Shown here piece by piece: positions 7,928 to 14,465 of a stretch of DNA of 14,500 nt (its first letter is position 1; the number at the start of each line of letters is the position of its first letter). This DNA is from Pseudomonadota bacterium (GTDB taxonomy: Bacteria; Pseudomonadota; Gammaproteobacteria; Steroidobacterales; Steroidobacteraceae). The position numbers and the translations under genes were made by a program. The notes beneath the pieces are model-generated. The model was not told the origin of the DNA, did no database searches, and worked only from the letters and a program-made list of their open reading frames with translations. The stretch is taken from contig JAJZLX010000364.1 in NCBI GenBank assembly GCA_021850555.1, forward strand, positions 1-14,500. Direction: 5' to 3'.

Positions 7928-8332
7928 TCAGAGGATCCGCAGTCCCTTGGCGAGGGTGGCGTGCAGGCGCCTGTCGCTCGCGGCCGCCTTGCCCTCGAGG
8001 CTTGCAGACACCGTGTACTCGGCCCGGGTCGGCGCCCGGCAGGGGAGTCCGACCTCCGAGGCGAGGCGGCTGTGCAGGAGCGGCTCGTGCAGGCAGTCGC
8101 CCTCGCGTACGAGGAGATCCGGATCCTGTGCCACCCCCGCCACCGCGATGACCCGACCGCCGAGGGAGGGTCCGACGCTGCGCCACCGCAGCAGACGGAG
8201 CGGCCCCACGGGCCCGGCAAAAGATGGGCCGTCCGCGGCCCGGGCGAAGGACAGCCCGAGGGCGGCGCCGAGCAGCACGAGCAGGGCGAGCGGCAGCCTG
8301 CGCGGCACGGTGAGACGGGCGGCATTCGGCAC
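7928..8332 (-). CDS. Small secreted protein, unknown function (GTG start)
   Basis: This encodes 134 residues from GTG 8332, chosen because GGGGAG lies 6 bases upstream and because a signal peptide follows at once. The signal has basic PRR at 10-12, a hydrophobic core LALLVLLGAALGLSFA and cleavage after ARA near 32. The mature part is about 100 residues with two cysteines (80 and 98), enough for one disulfide. Residues 49-66, around RWRSVGPSLGGRVIAVAG, resemble the opening of the mature part of Vps10/sialidase-like propeller proteins, but the GVWKT-type motif expected next is absent and the rest matches nothing I recognise. It is either an intact small secreted protein or a shortened relative; the good ribosome site and close downstream partner favour an intact gene. 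The frame is open further upstream to 8845, but that part has no plausible protein character. Confidence 0.7.
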   Translation of the reverse strand: MPNAARLTVPRRLPLALLVLLGAALGLSFARAADGPSFAGPVGPLRLLRWRSVGPSLGGRVIAVAGVAQDPDLLVREGDCLHEPLLHSRLASEVGLPCRAPTRAEYTVSASLEGKAAASDRRLHATLAKGLRIL

Positions 8333-8376
8333 GGCTTTCTCCCCTGAGGGCACCGCACGGCGCCCCGTTCTTGTGC

Positions 8377-8393
8377 TCGGCGCCAGGCGCCGA
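8377..8393. promoter_or_regulatory. 17-bp palindrome in divergent intergenic region
   Basis: TCGGCGCC-A-GGCGCCGA is a perfect 8+1+8 palindrome, 45 bases upstream of the GTG start of the small secreted-protein gene. It may be an operator or a leader hairpin. The half-site TCGGCGCC recurs in the palindrome at 8545-8556 in front of the methyltransferase gene. GGCGCC strings are common in GC-rich DNA, so chance is possible. Confidence 0.4.
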
Positions 8394-8440
8394 ATACCGC
8401 CAAGGATAAGGGAATCGGTGGATCGGCCGCGAGCCGCCCC

Positions 8441-8455
8441 GCGCCCCCGGGGCGC
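8441..8455. repeat. GC-only inverted repeat
   Basis: GCGCCCC-C-GGGGCGC is a 7+1+7 perfect inverted repeat in the middle of the 271-bp region between the divergent genes at 8332 and 8604. Nothing else in the sequence gives it a role. Confidence 0.35.
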
Positions 8456-8538
8456 TGAGCGGAGGGCTCGGCGCGGTGAGCCGTCCCGCCTTCCCCCTTT
8501 CGGTCCGGCCGCCTGCGAGGCTCCCGGGGGCTCGAGGC

Positions 8539-8568
8539 TTCGGACTCGGCGCCGAGCCGTGCTAGATT
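8539..8568 (+). promoter_or_regulatory. Candidate extended -10 promoter for the methyltransferase gene
   Basis: TGcTAGATT (8560-8568) is an extended -10 element with 4 of 6 matches in the hexamer. A weak -35, TTCGGA (8539-8544), lies 18 bases upstream. The spacer holds a perfect 12-bp palindrome CTCGGCGCCGAG (8545-8556), which could be an operator. Predicted transcription would begin near 8575, giving a leader of about 30 bases before TTG 8604. Confidence 0.4.
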
Positions 8569-8603
8569 TACGCGCCCTGGACTGTGCACTGGAGTGCCCC
8601 GCC

Positions 8604-9863
8604 TTGAACGCCAGCGACGAGAGCCTGACCTCCTCGGCCAATGCCCGGACCCTGCCGCAAAGCGGGCAGCCGCCCCGACAGCGGGGCGGATCGCTCGAAA
8701 GCCGGCTGCTGCACGGACTTCTTGAACGGCTCGGATCTCCGCCGATCGAGTTCACCCTGTGGGACGGGCAGCGCATCCTGGCGGCCGCCGAGCCGGTGTG
8801 CCGGGTGCGGATCCTCGACCGCGCGACGCTGTGGTCGATCCTCACCGATCCCCAGGTGCGCTTCCCCGATGCCTACAGCGAGGGCCGGATCGAGATCGAG
8901 GGCGATCTGGTGCGGCTGCTCGAGGAGGTCTATCTCGCCTCCGGCCGCGGCAGGCCCTCCGCGCGCGGGCGTGCGCTCGAGCGCCTGCGCCGCCCCCACG
9001 TCAACAGCCTCTCGGGCTCGCAGCAGAACATCCACCACCACTACGACATCGGCAACGAGTTCTACACGCTGTGGCTCGGCGCCACCATGGCGTACACCTG
9101 CGCGTACTATCCCGAGCCTGATACGAGCCTCGATGAGGCGCAGGTCGCCAAGATGCATCACGTGTGCCGCAAGCTGCGTCTGCGGGCGGGGGAGAGCGTG
9201 GTCGAGGCCGGCTGCGGCTGGGGCACGCTCGCGCTGCACATGGCGCGCCACTACGGGGTCAAGGTGCGCGCCTTCAACATCTCGCGCGAGCAGGTCGCCT
9301 ACGCGCGCGAGCGGGCCGCCCGCGAGGGCCTCGGCTCGCAGGTCGAGTACGTCCTCGACGATTACCGCAACATCAGCGGCCGCTACGACGCCTTCGTCTC
9401 GGTCGGGATGCTCGAGCACGTCGGCGTGGACAACTACCGCCCACTCGGCAGCGTGATCAGCCGATCCTTGGGGAGCAACGGGCGGGGCCTCATCCACTCG
9501 ATCGGCCGCAACTACCCCGCGCCCCTGCAGGCCTGGATCGAGAAGCGCATCTTCCCCGGCGCCTGCCCGCCCTCGCTCGGGCAGATGATGGACATCTTCG
9601 AGCCCTGGGATCTTTCCATTCTCGATGTCGAGAACCTGCGCCTGCACTATGCGCAGACGCTGCGCCATTGGCTCGAGCAGTTCGAGGCGCAGAGCGAGCG
9701 CGTGCGCCAGATGTTCGATGAGAAGTTCGTGCGCATGTGGCGGATGTATCTGGCCGGCTCCGTGGCGGGATTCACGACCGGGACGCTGCAGCTGTTCCAG
9801 GTGGTGTTCGCCTCCCGGGACAACAACGATATTCCGCGAACGCGCGCGCACCTGTACGCCTGA
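8604..9863 (+). CDS. Cyclopropane-fatty-acyl-phospholipid synthase family methyltransferase
   Basis: This is a SAM-dependent methyltransferase of the CFA/mycolic acid synthase family, acting on acyl chains of membrane lipids. From TTG 8604 it is 419 residues, normal for the family. Landmarks: HHHYDIGNEFYTLWLG (144-159), YTCAYY (164-169), SAM motif VEAGCGWGTLALHMA (200-214), VSVGMLEHVG (265-274), GLIHSIGRN (295-303), FPGACPPSL (317-325) and LHYAQTLRHW (347-356). Residues equivalent to the E. coli Cfa bicarbonate/active site are all present: Cys166, Glu271, His298, Ile300 and Tyr349, so the enzyme should be active. The product may be a cyclopropane or a methyl-branched chain; sequence alone does not decide. 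TTG 8604 is chosen because GGAG lies about 9 bases upstream and no in-frame ATG occurs before the conserved core. An FAD oxidoreductase gene follows after 7 bases. Confidence 0.9.
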   Translation: MNASDESLTSSANARTLPQSGQPPRQRGGSLESRLLHGLLERLGSPPIEFTLWDGQRILAAAEPVCRVRILDRATLWSILTDPQVRFPDAYSEGRIEIEGDLVRLLEEVYLASGRGRPSARGRALERLRRPHVNSLSGSQQNIHHHYDIGNEFYTLWLGATMAYTCAYYPEPDTSLDEAQVAKMHHVCRKLRLRAGESVVEAGCGWGTLALHMARHYGVKVRAFNISREQVAYARERAAREGLGSQVEYVLDDYRNISGRYDAFVSVGMLEHVGVDNYRPLGSVISRSLGSNGRGLIHSIGRNYPAPLQAWIEKRIFPGACPPSLGQMMDIFEPWDLSILDVENLRLHYAQTLRHWLEQFEAQSERVRQMFDEKFVRMWRMYLAGSVAGFTTGTLQLFQVVFASRDNNDIPRTRAHLYA

Positions 9864-9870
9864 GCGAGCC

Positions 9871-10860
9871 ATGCGCAACTGCGAGGTGTTGATCGTCGGC
9901 GGGGGGCCTGCCGGCTCGAGTGCGGCCTGGAAGCTGCGCCGCGCCGGATGCGATGTGCTGGTGCTCGACCAGGCGCGCTTCCCGCGCCTGAAGCTGTGCG
10001 CCGGCTGGATCACGCCGGAGGTGGTCCGCGACCTTCAGATCGACATCGCCTCCTATCCGCATCGCTTCCTCACCTTCGATCGCATGCACCTGCACTTCAA
10101 GGGGCTGCACCTGCCCGTGCGGTGCGTGCAGCACTCCATCCGGCGCGTGGAGTTCGATGCGTGGCTGCTCGAGCGCTCGGGCGCTCCGGTGATCGAGCAC
10201 TCCGTGCGCCGCATCCGCGAGGATGGCGGCGCCTACGTGATCGACGAGGAGTTCCGTGCGCGCTATCTCATCGGCGCGGGCGGCACGCGCTGCCCGGTGT
10301 ACCGGACGCTGTTTCGCGAGCTCAATCCGCGCGCCACCGAGCTGCAGACCGTGACGCTCGAGCACGAGATCGAGTACGACTGGCGTGATCCGCACTGTCA
10401 CCTGTGGTTCTTCGAGCACGGCTTGCCGGGCTATGCCTGGTACGTGCCGAAGCAGAACGGTTGGCTCAACATCGGCATCGGCGGCATGGCCGAGCGCATC
10501 AAGCGAAGCGGCCGCTCGATCCACGAGCACTGGGCGCTGTTGACCGCCAAGCTCGATCGCGGCCTTGCCCGCGGCGCTCACTACGATCCGGCCGGCTACA
10601 GCTACTACCTGCGCGGCCGCGTGGAGGTTGTCAGGCGGGGCAACGCGTTCATCGCCGGCGATGCCGCCGGACTCGCCACGCGCGACATGGCCGAGGGCAT
10701 CGGGCCGGCCGTGCGCAGCGGCCTCGCCGCGGCCGAGGCCATCGTGAGCGGCGCCGAGTACCGTCTCGCGCAGGTGACCGGCGCGAGCTTCGGCGGCGGG
10801 ACGGCGAGCCGTCTGCTCGATTGGGCCATGACACGAGGCGCGGCCCGGGACGCGGCCTGA
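9871..10860 (+). CDS. FAD-dependent oxidoreductase, geranylgeranyl-reductase-like
   Basis: This encodes 329 residues with an N-terminal Rossmann FAD motif VLIVGGGPAGSSAAWKLR (6-23) and an acidic residue at the end of strand two (VLDQARFP, 31-38). Other landmarks are KLCAGWITPE (41-50), RRVEFDAWLLER (91-102), a YLIGAGG turn (132-138), GYAWYVPKQNGWLNIGIGG (187-205) and the second FAD motif FIAGDAAGLATRDMAEGI (260-277). This is the p-hydroxybenzoate-hydroxylase-like fold used by the geranylgeranyl reductase family, which reduces C=C bonds in isoprenoid or lipid chains. The true substrate is unknown. It starts 7 bases after the CFA-type methyltransferase, so the pair likely acts on one lipid, adding a carbon and then altering saturation; that is inference from context. 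The C-terminus is slightly short for the family, but no catalytic motif is visibly missing. Confidence 0.87.
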   Translation: MRNCEVLIVGGGPAGSSAAWKLRRAGCDVLVLDQARFPRLKLCAGWITPEVVRDLQIDIASYPHRFLTFDRMHLHFKGLHLPVRCVQHSIRRVEFDAWLLERSGAPVIEHSVRRIREDGGAYVIDEEFRARYLIGAGGTRCPVYRTLFRELNPRATELQTVTLEHEIEYDWRDPHCHLWFFEHGLPGYAWYVPKQNGWLNIGIGGMAERIKRSGRSIHEHWALLTAKLDRGLARGAHYDPAGYSYYLRGRVEVVRRGNAFIAGDAAGLATRDMAEGIGPAVRSGLAAAEAIVSGAEYRLAQVTGASFGGGTASRLLDWAMTRGAARDAA

Positions 10861-11029
10861 GGGCCATGAAGCCCAAACTCTAACTTGACATCGCTTCTCC
10901 TTCAGCGTGGGCGAGGGCGGGGCGGCCTCACTGTTTTCCTGACCGACTGCGGATTGTGCGGGGTGTGCATTTGCGCATCGCCGGGACTATCCTCGGCTCT
11001 CCTTGGTGCCACCTCGCAAGGAGTCAGCC

Positions 11030-11881
11030 GTGTCAGGCGAGCTTCCGCGGAAACGCACCCTGCGCGCACTCCCGAGCCAGTGGATCTTCGCGCTCGACCG
11101 CTGGCTCTGCCGCCGGCTGGGCATCTACGAGTACTCGGCGGGTGAGGACTGTCTGTTCCGAGCCGAGCTCAAGCGGGCCGATGAGACCGTGTTGCTCTGC
11201 GACGGCCTCGAGGTGCGCCCCGGCGACCCGCTGTTGGAATTGCACCTGTGGAACGAGCACGTCCCGCCCATGGGGCGGGGGCCGAGCCTCGCCTGGGGCC
11301 GGCGCACCGCACGCGTCATGGACGCCTCCCTGCGCGAGCTCGGGCGACACCTCACGCAGTCCTTTGATTGCCGATCGGTGGTTGCATTGCGCGCGCAGAT
11401 GCGCCTGCGCACGGGCAGACAGAGCGCGCAGCTCGCGTGCATCTTCCGCCGGTTCGGCTTCGAGGCGGTCACGCAATCGAAGGTCAGGCATCCGGCCCGG
11501 CTGCATCTGCTGGGTGAGAACATCCTGGTGGCGCTGCTCATCCTGGCGGCCAATCCCGTCTCGCTGCGCTCGGGGCTGCTTCGCCGCAACGGCGCGCGGG
11601 TGATCATCTCGCGCGAGGCGTTCCTGCGCCGGTATGGACACCCGAGTTGCGCCGCGCTCGGGGCGCAAAGCGCGGCCGCGACGCGGGCCGCACCGACTGC
11701 GCCAGCCGTGGCGGCTCCCGCGACACTGCGGCTGCGGCCGCATCGCCAGCTGGCCCTGGCGCGCCCGGGCGTCTCCCCGGTGGCGAGGCTGCGCCGTCCG
11801 GGCTATTGCGCGGGGTCCGATCGGGCCGCGGCGCCCCCAAGGGTGAGGGAGGCAGCCGGTAAACCGGATAATCCACGTTGA
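11030..11881 (+). CDS. YkoP-like domain protein with low-complexity C-terminal tail
   Basis: GTG 11030 is preceded by AAGGAG at a 6-base spacing, giving 283 residues. Residues 15-203 resemble the YkoP family named after Bacillus subtilis YkoP: WLCRRLGIYEYS (25-36), a FRAELKRADETVLLCDGLEV strand pair (43-62), RPGDPLLELHLWNEHVPP (63-80), RRFGFEAV (140-147) and, near the end, a hydrophobic stretch and VIISREAFLRRYG (191-203). No biochemical function is established that I know of; the compact fold and membrane-lipid neighbours only hint at an envelope role. From about 204 the sequence becomes Ala/Arg/Pro-rich with no fold signature for about 80 residues. Family members usually end near FLRRYG, so this may be a lost stop, a frameshift, or a real disordered tail. 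It follows the oxidoreductase by 169 bases and may have its own promoter. Confidence 0.7.
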   Translation: MSGELPRKRTLRALPSQWIFALDRWLCRRLGIYEYSAGEDCLFRAELKRADETVLLCDGLEVRPGDPLLELHLWNEHVPPMGRGPSLAWGRRTARVMDASLRELGRHLTQSFDCRSVVALRAQMRLRTGRQSAQLACIFRRFGFEAVTQSKVRHPARLHLLGENILVALLILAANPVSLRSGLLRRNGARVIISREAFLRRYGHPSCAALGAQSAAATRAAPTAPAVAAPATLRLRPHRQLALARPGVSPVARLRRPGYCAGSDRAAAPPRVREAAGKPDNPR

Positions 11882-11951
11882 GGCGCGGCAGCGGACCTGC
11901 TTCGGCATCTATCCCGTGTCTGCTCTTTCGGCGATGGGAACGGCTTCAGAC

Positions 11952-11970
11952 ATTGGACAACAGGTCCGAT
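11952..11970. repeat. Inverted repeat ATTGGAC-N5-GTCCGAT
   Basis: Arms ATTGGAC (11952-11958) and GTCCGAT (11964-11970) pair at 6 of 7 positions, with a G-U pair possible in RNA, around AACAG. It lies in the AT-rich gap after the YkoP-like gene. It could be part of a termination region or an operator for the downstream lipase gene. Confidence 0.4.
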
Positions 11971-11976
11971 ACCGAA

Positions 11977-11994
11977 TGTTGCGAATTAGCAACA
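11977..11994. repeat. Inverted repeat TGTTGC-GAATTA-GCAACA
   Basis: Perfect 6-bp arms around a 6-base AT-rich centre, seven bases after the previous inverted repeat. The 18-bp size and half-site symmetry resemble sites bound by dimeric regulators, but no specific regulator is recognised. It lies 168 bases before the lipase ATG. Confidence 0.4.
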
Positions 11995-12110
11995 AATGGA
12001 TTGCTTCAATCTCTCTTTGCAGGTATCAGAGTGCTTATATTGGCTCCCAGTTGACTTTTGGGGTATCCGTGTCCTCGAGGACCCTGTATGCTTCATGACA
12101 CAGTCAGGCA

Positions 12111-12131
12111 TTAAACGAACGATTGTTTTAA
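12111..12131. promoter_or_regulatory. TetR-type operator-like palindrome overlapping a possible -10
   Basis: An imperfect 21-bp palindrome opens TTAAACGAACG and closes TTGTTTTAA; 14 of 21 positions are symmetric. AAAC...GTTT half-sites of this kind are typical of TetR-family regulators, including those of lipid genes such as PsrA, whose site has GAAAC/GTTTC half-sites. TTTAAT at 12127-12132 matches a -10 hexamer at 5 of 6 positions and overlaps the right arm, so a bound repressor would block it. No good -35 was found at normal spacing. The lipase ATG is 30 bases downstream. Confidence 0.45.
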
Positions 12132-12161
12132 TTTTTTGACGGCCGAGTCTGGGGAGGGGGC

Positions 12162-13754
12162 ATGTTGAAGAAGATCGGGATACTGCTGTGCACAGCGGTC
12201 GCCGCATTGGGCCTGGCCGGTTGCGGCCACAACAGTCGCACCAGCACGGTGGCGAGCACCCATCAGCGCGGCACGCTGGTGAACGATCCACCCTTTCGGG
12301 TGGCCTCCCTCTCGGCGAGCGGCCTCGCAGCCGAGCTGACCGCGATGCCGTCCGGCTCGGCGCTGCTTGCGCTCGCCGGCGCGCCGGCCTGCGGTGTCGA
12401 CGTCTATTACCTCAAGTACTGGACCGTGGCGCCGGACAATTCGCCGCAATTGGCCTCCGCGGCGCTCATGGTGCCTACCGGCTCATCCTCATCGTGCTCC
12501 GGCCCGCGGCCCATCGTGGAGTACGCGCACGGCACGGCGACCTCATCGACCTACAACATCGCGGATGTCACGAACACCTCCAATCCCGCCAGCGCCGAGT
12601 CGGCGATCATCGCCGCGGTGTTCGCGGCGCACGGGTACATCGTCGTGGCGCCCAACTACCTGGGCTATGACATCTCGACGCTCGGCTATCACCCGTACGT
12701 GGACGGCGCTGAGAACGCGATCGTCATGATGGATGCGCTGACGGCGGCCCGCAAGGCGCTGCTCAGCACCTTCACGCCCCAGACGAGCGACGACGGACGG
12801 CTGTACATCACCGGCTATTCAGAGGGAGGCTATGAGGCGATGGCCACCGTCAAGGCGATGCAGGCGGCCGGCGAGACCGTCACCGCATCGGCGCCGTCGT
12901 CCGGACCGTACGCGCTCGAGGCGTTCGGCGACGCGATATTCTTCGGCCAGGTCGACATCGGCTCGACGGTGTTCGCGCCCATGGTGAGGACCAGCTACCA
13001 GAACGCGTACGGAAACCTGCACAGCTCGCCCTCGGAGGTGTTCTCCTCGACCTACTCAAGCGGCATCGACACGCTGCTGCCGAGCCCAACGCCCCTGTCC
13101 ACCCTGTTCCAGCAGGGCAAGCTGCCGGAGTCGGCGCTGTTCAACAGCACCACGCCCACCTCATCCACCGGCATCACGGCCGTGGACACGGCGGCGGATG
13201 AGCTGCTCGCCTTGCCCTCGAGCGCCCAGTACGGAGCGTCGCTCGCGGCGCTGTTCGATGCGGGCTTCGGCAATCCTTACCTGGTGAACAACTCGTACCG
13301 CGTGGAGTACGTGGACGATGCGATCATCAACCCGGACCAGGCCGAGATGGCGATCCTCAACCACGAGACGCTGACATCGAGCAACGTCGGGCTCGCCGCC
13401 TCGCCCGCGGTCGGATTGCGCCAGGACCTGAAGTTGAACGACATGCGCAACGGCGGCTGGGCCCCCGAGGAGCCCATGCTGATGTGCGGCGGGGACCAGG
13501 ATCCGGAGGTGTTCTTCATGAACACGCAGATCATGGCGGCGCAGTGGAGCGCGTACCTGGGGACGCTCGTCAACGTGCTCGACCTCAACGCCACCCCGAG
13601 CGGGCAGTTCGCGCCCCTGCAGAGCGCCTTCCAGGAGACCTACGCCGGGCTGGTCGCAGCGGAGGGGGCGAGCACCGCCATCCAGGCCTACCATACGACC
13701 GAGGCTCCGTTCTGCATGGTCGCGGCCCGCGATTTCTTCGGGCAAGTCAAATAA
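12162..13754 (+). CDS. Secretory-lipase-like alpha/beta hydrolase lipoprotein
   Basis: This encodes 530 residues. A lipoprotein signal with lipobox LAGC (Cys21) is followed by an alpha/beta hydrolase related to the secretory lipase (LIP) group. Visible elements are EYAHGT (120-125; the HG oxyanion element), AAHGYIVVAPNYLGYD (155-170), the nucleophile elbow GYSEGG with Ser220, CGGDQDPEVFF with candidate acid Asp447 (or Asp445), and YHTTEAPF with candidate His511, completing a Ser-Asp-His triad. Cysteines at 77, 112, 442 and 518 could form disulfides. The protein should sit on the outer membrane or periplasmic face and hydrolyse esters; the substrate (triglyceride, other lipid, polyester or sterol ester) is not determined. 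A purine-rich GGGGAGGGGG ends one base before ATG 12162. The OmpW-type porin gene follows after 18 bases, and a TetR-like palindrome lies upstream. Confidence 0.86.
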   Translation: MLKKIGILLCTAVAALGLAGCGHNSRTSTVASTHQRGTLVNDPPFRVASLSASGLAAELTAMPSGSALLALAGAPACGVDVYYLKYWTVAPDNSPQLASAALMVPTGSSSSCSGPRPIVEYAHGTATSSTYNIADVTNTSNPASAESAIIAAVFAAHGYIVVAPNYLGYDISTLGYHPYVDGAENAIVMMDALTAARKALLSTFTPQTSDDGRLYITGYSEGGYEAMATVKAMQAAGETVTASAPSSGPYALEAFGDAIFFGQVDIGSTVFAPMVRTSYQNAYGNLHSSPSEVFSSTYSSGIDTLLPSPTPLSTLFQQGKLPESALFNSTTPTSSTGITAVDTAADELLALPSSAQYGASLAALFDAGFGNPYLVNNSYRVEYVDDAIINPDQAEMAILNHETLTSSNVGLAASPAVGLRQDLKLNDMRNGGWAPEEPMLMCGGDQDPEVFFMNTQIMAAQWSAYLGTLVNVLDLNATPSGQFAPLQSAFQETYAGLVAAEGASTAIQAYHTTEAPFCMVAARDFFGQVK

Positions 13755-13772
13755 GCACAGCGAGAGACGACC

Positions 13773-14465
13773 ATGCAGAAAAAGATCATCACACTGGCGC
13801 TCGGCACCGCTCTCGCGCTGGCCGCATCCGGGGCGTACGCGGACAACAGCCGTCCGAACGACATCCGCATCGGGGCATACTTCGTCCACTACGACAGCAC
13901 CGCGACCGACATCACCGGGCCGTTTACGCCTCCGGGGCTGAACACCAGCATCGGAAGCGTCACGACGCTGTACTTCGCGTATGTGCGCACCTTGTCGGCC
14001 CACTTCCAGGTCGAGCTCGCCTTCGGCTATCCCCCGGTGACCTATGCCAAGGGCAAGGGACCGGCGACCGTGGGCTCGCTGCCCTACAACGGCAAGGAGA
14101 TCGCGAGCATCCGCTGGGTCTCCCCGACGCTGCTGCTCGAGTACAACTTCCTCAGCCCGCAATCGAAGTGGCAGCCCTTCGTCGGCGTCGGAGTCAACTA
14201 CACGCGTTTCATCGACCGGCAGATCACCGCAGAGGGGGCGGCGGTGAGCGGTGGGCCCACCTCGATCTCCCTGCCGTCCTCCGTGGGACCCGCGGTCACG
14301 GCCGGCCTCACATATCGCTGGACCAACCGCTGGCACTTCAGCGCCTCCTACTCGGTTGCGCAGGTCAACAGCCGGCTCACCACCGATACCGCGGGAATCC
14401 TGCGCTCGAACGAGGTGCACTTCTGGCCGAACGCCGTGGTGGTGTCCGTCGGCTATTCGTTCTGA
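13773..14465 (+). CDS. OmpW/AlkL-family outer-membrane porin
   Basis: The product is 230 residues: signal peptide MQKKIITLALGTALALAASG with cleavage after AYA (23), then an eight-stranded barrel of the OmpW family. Family landmarks are DIRIGAYFVHY (30-40), a TLYFAYVRTLSAHFQVELAFGYP strand pair (65-87), IRWVSPTLLLEYNF (113-126, corresponding to the PPTL-LQYHF motif) and QPFVGVGVNYTRF (134-146, corresponding to PYVGAGVNYT-F), ending in VVVSVGYSF with a C-terminal Phe. OmpW and AlkL pass small hydrophobic molecules through the outer membrane by a lateral opening. Coming 18 bases after the lipase gene, it probably takes up hydrolysis products such as fatty acids; that is inference. A weak GAGAG ribosome site precedes ATG 13773. 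The stop codon TGA 14463-14465 overlaps the dispersed repeat. Confidence 0.88.
   Translation: MQKKIITLALGTALALAASGAYADNSRPNDIRIGAYFVHYDSTATDITGPFTPPGLNTSIGSVTTLYFAYVRTLSAHFQVELAFGYPPVTYAKGKGPATVGSLPYNGKEIASIRWVSPTLLLEYNFLSPQSKWQPFVGVGVNYTRFIDRQITAEGAAVSGGPTSISLPSSVGPAVTAGLTYRWTNRWHFSASYSVAQVNSRLTTDTAGILRSNEVHFWPNAVVVSVGYSF

Noticed and set aside
8568..10013. A 481-codon minus-strand frame opposite the methyltransferase
   Set aside because: It is antisense to a gene with all catalytic motifs intact and has shadow-like composition.
10885..10890. A perfect TTGACA hexamer after the oxidoreductase gene
   Set aside because: There is no -10-like hexamer at 16-18 bases downstream, so a promoter for the YkoP-like gene is not supported here.
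11916..12098. A 60-codon plus-strand frame in the AT-rich gap
   Set aside because: It has no ribosome site at its GTG start and no recognisable motif, and it covers inverted repeats that look regulatory.
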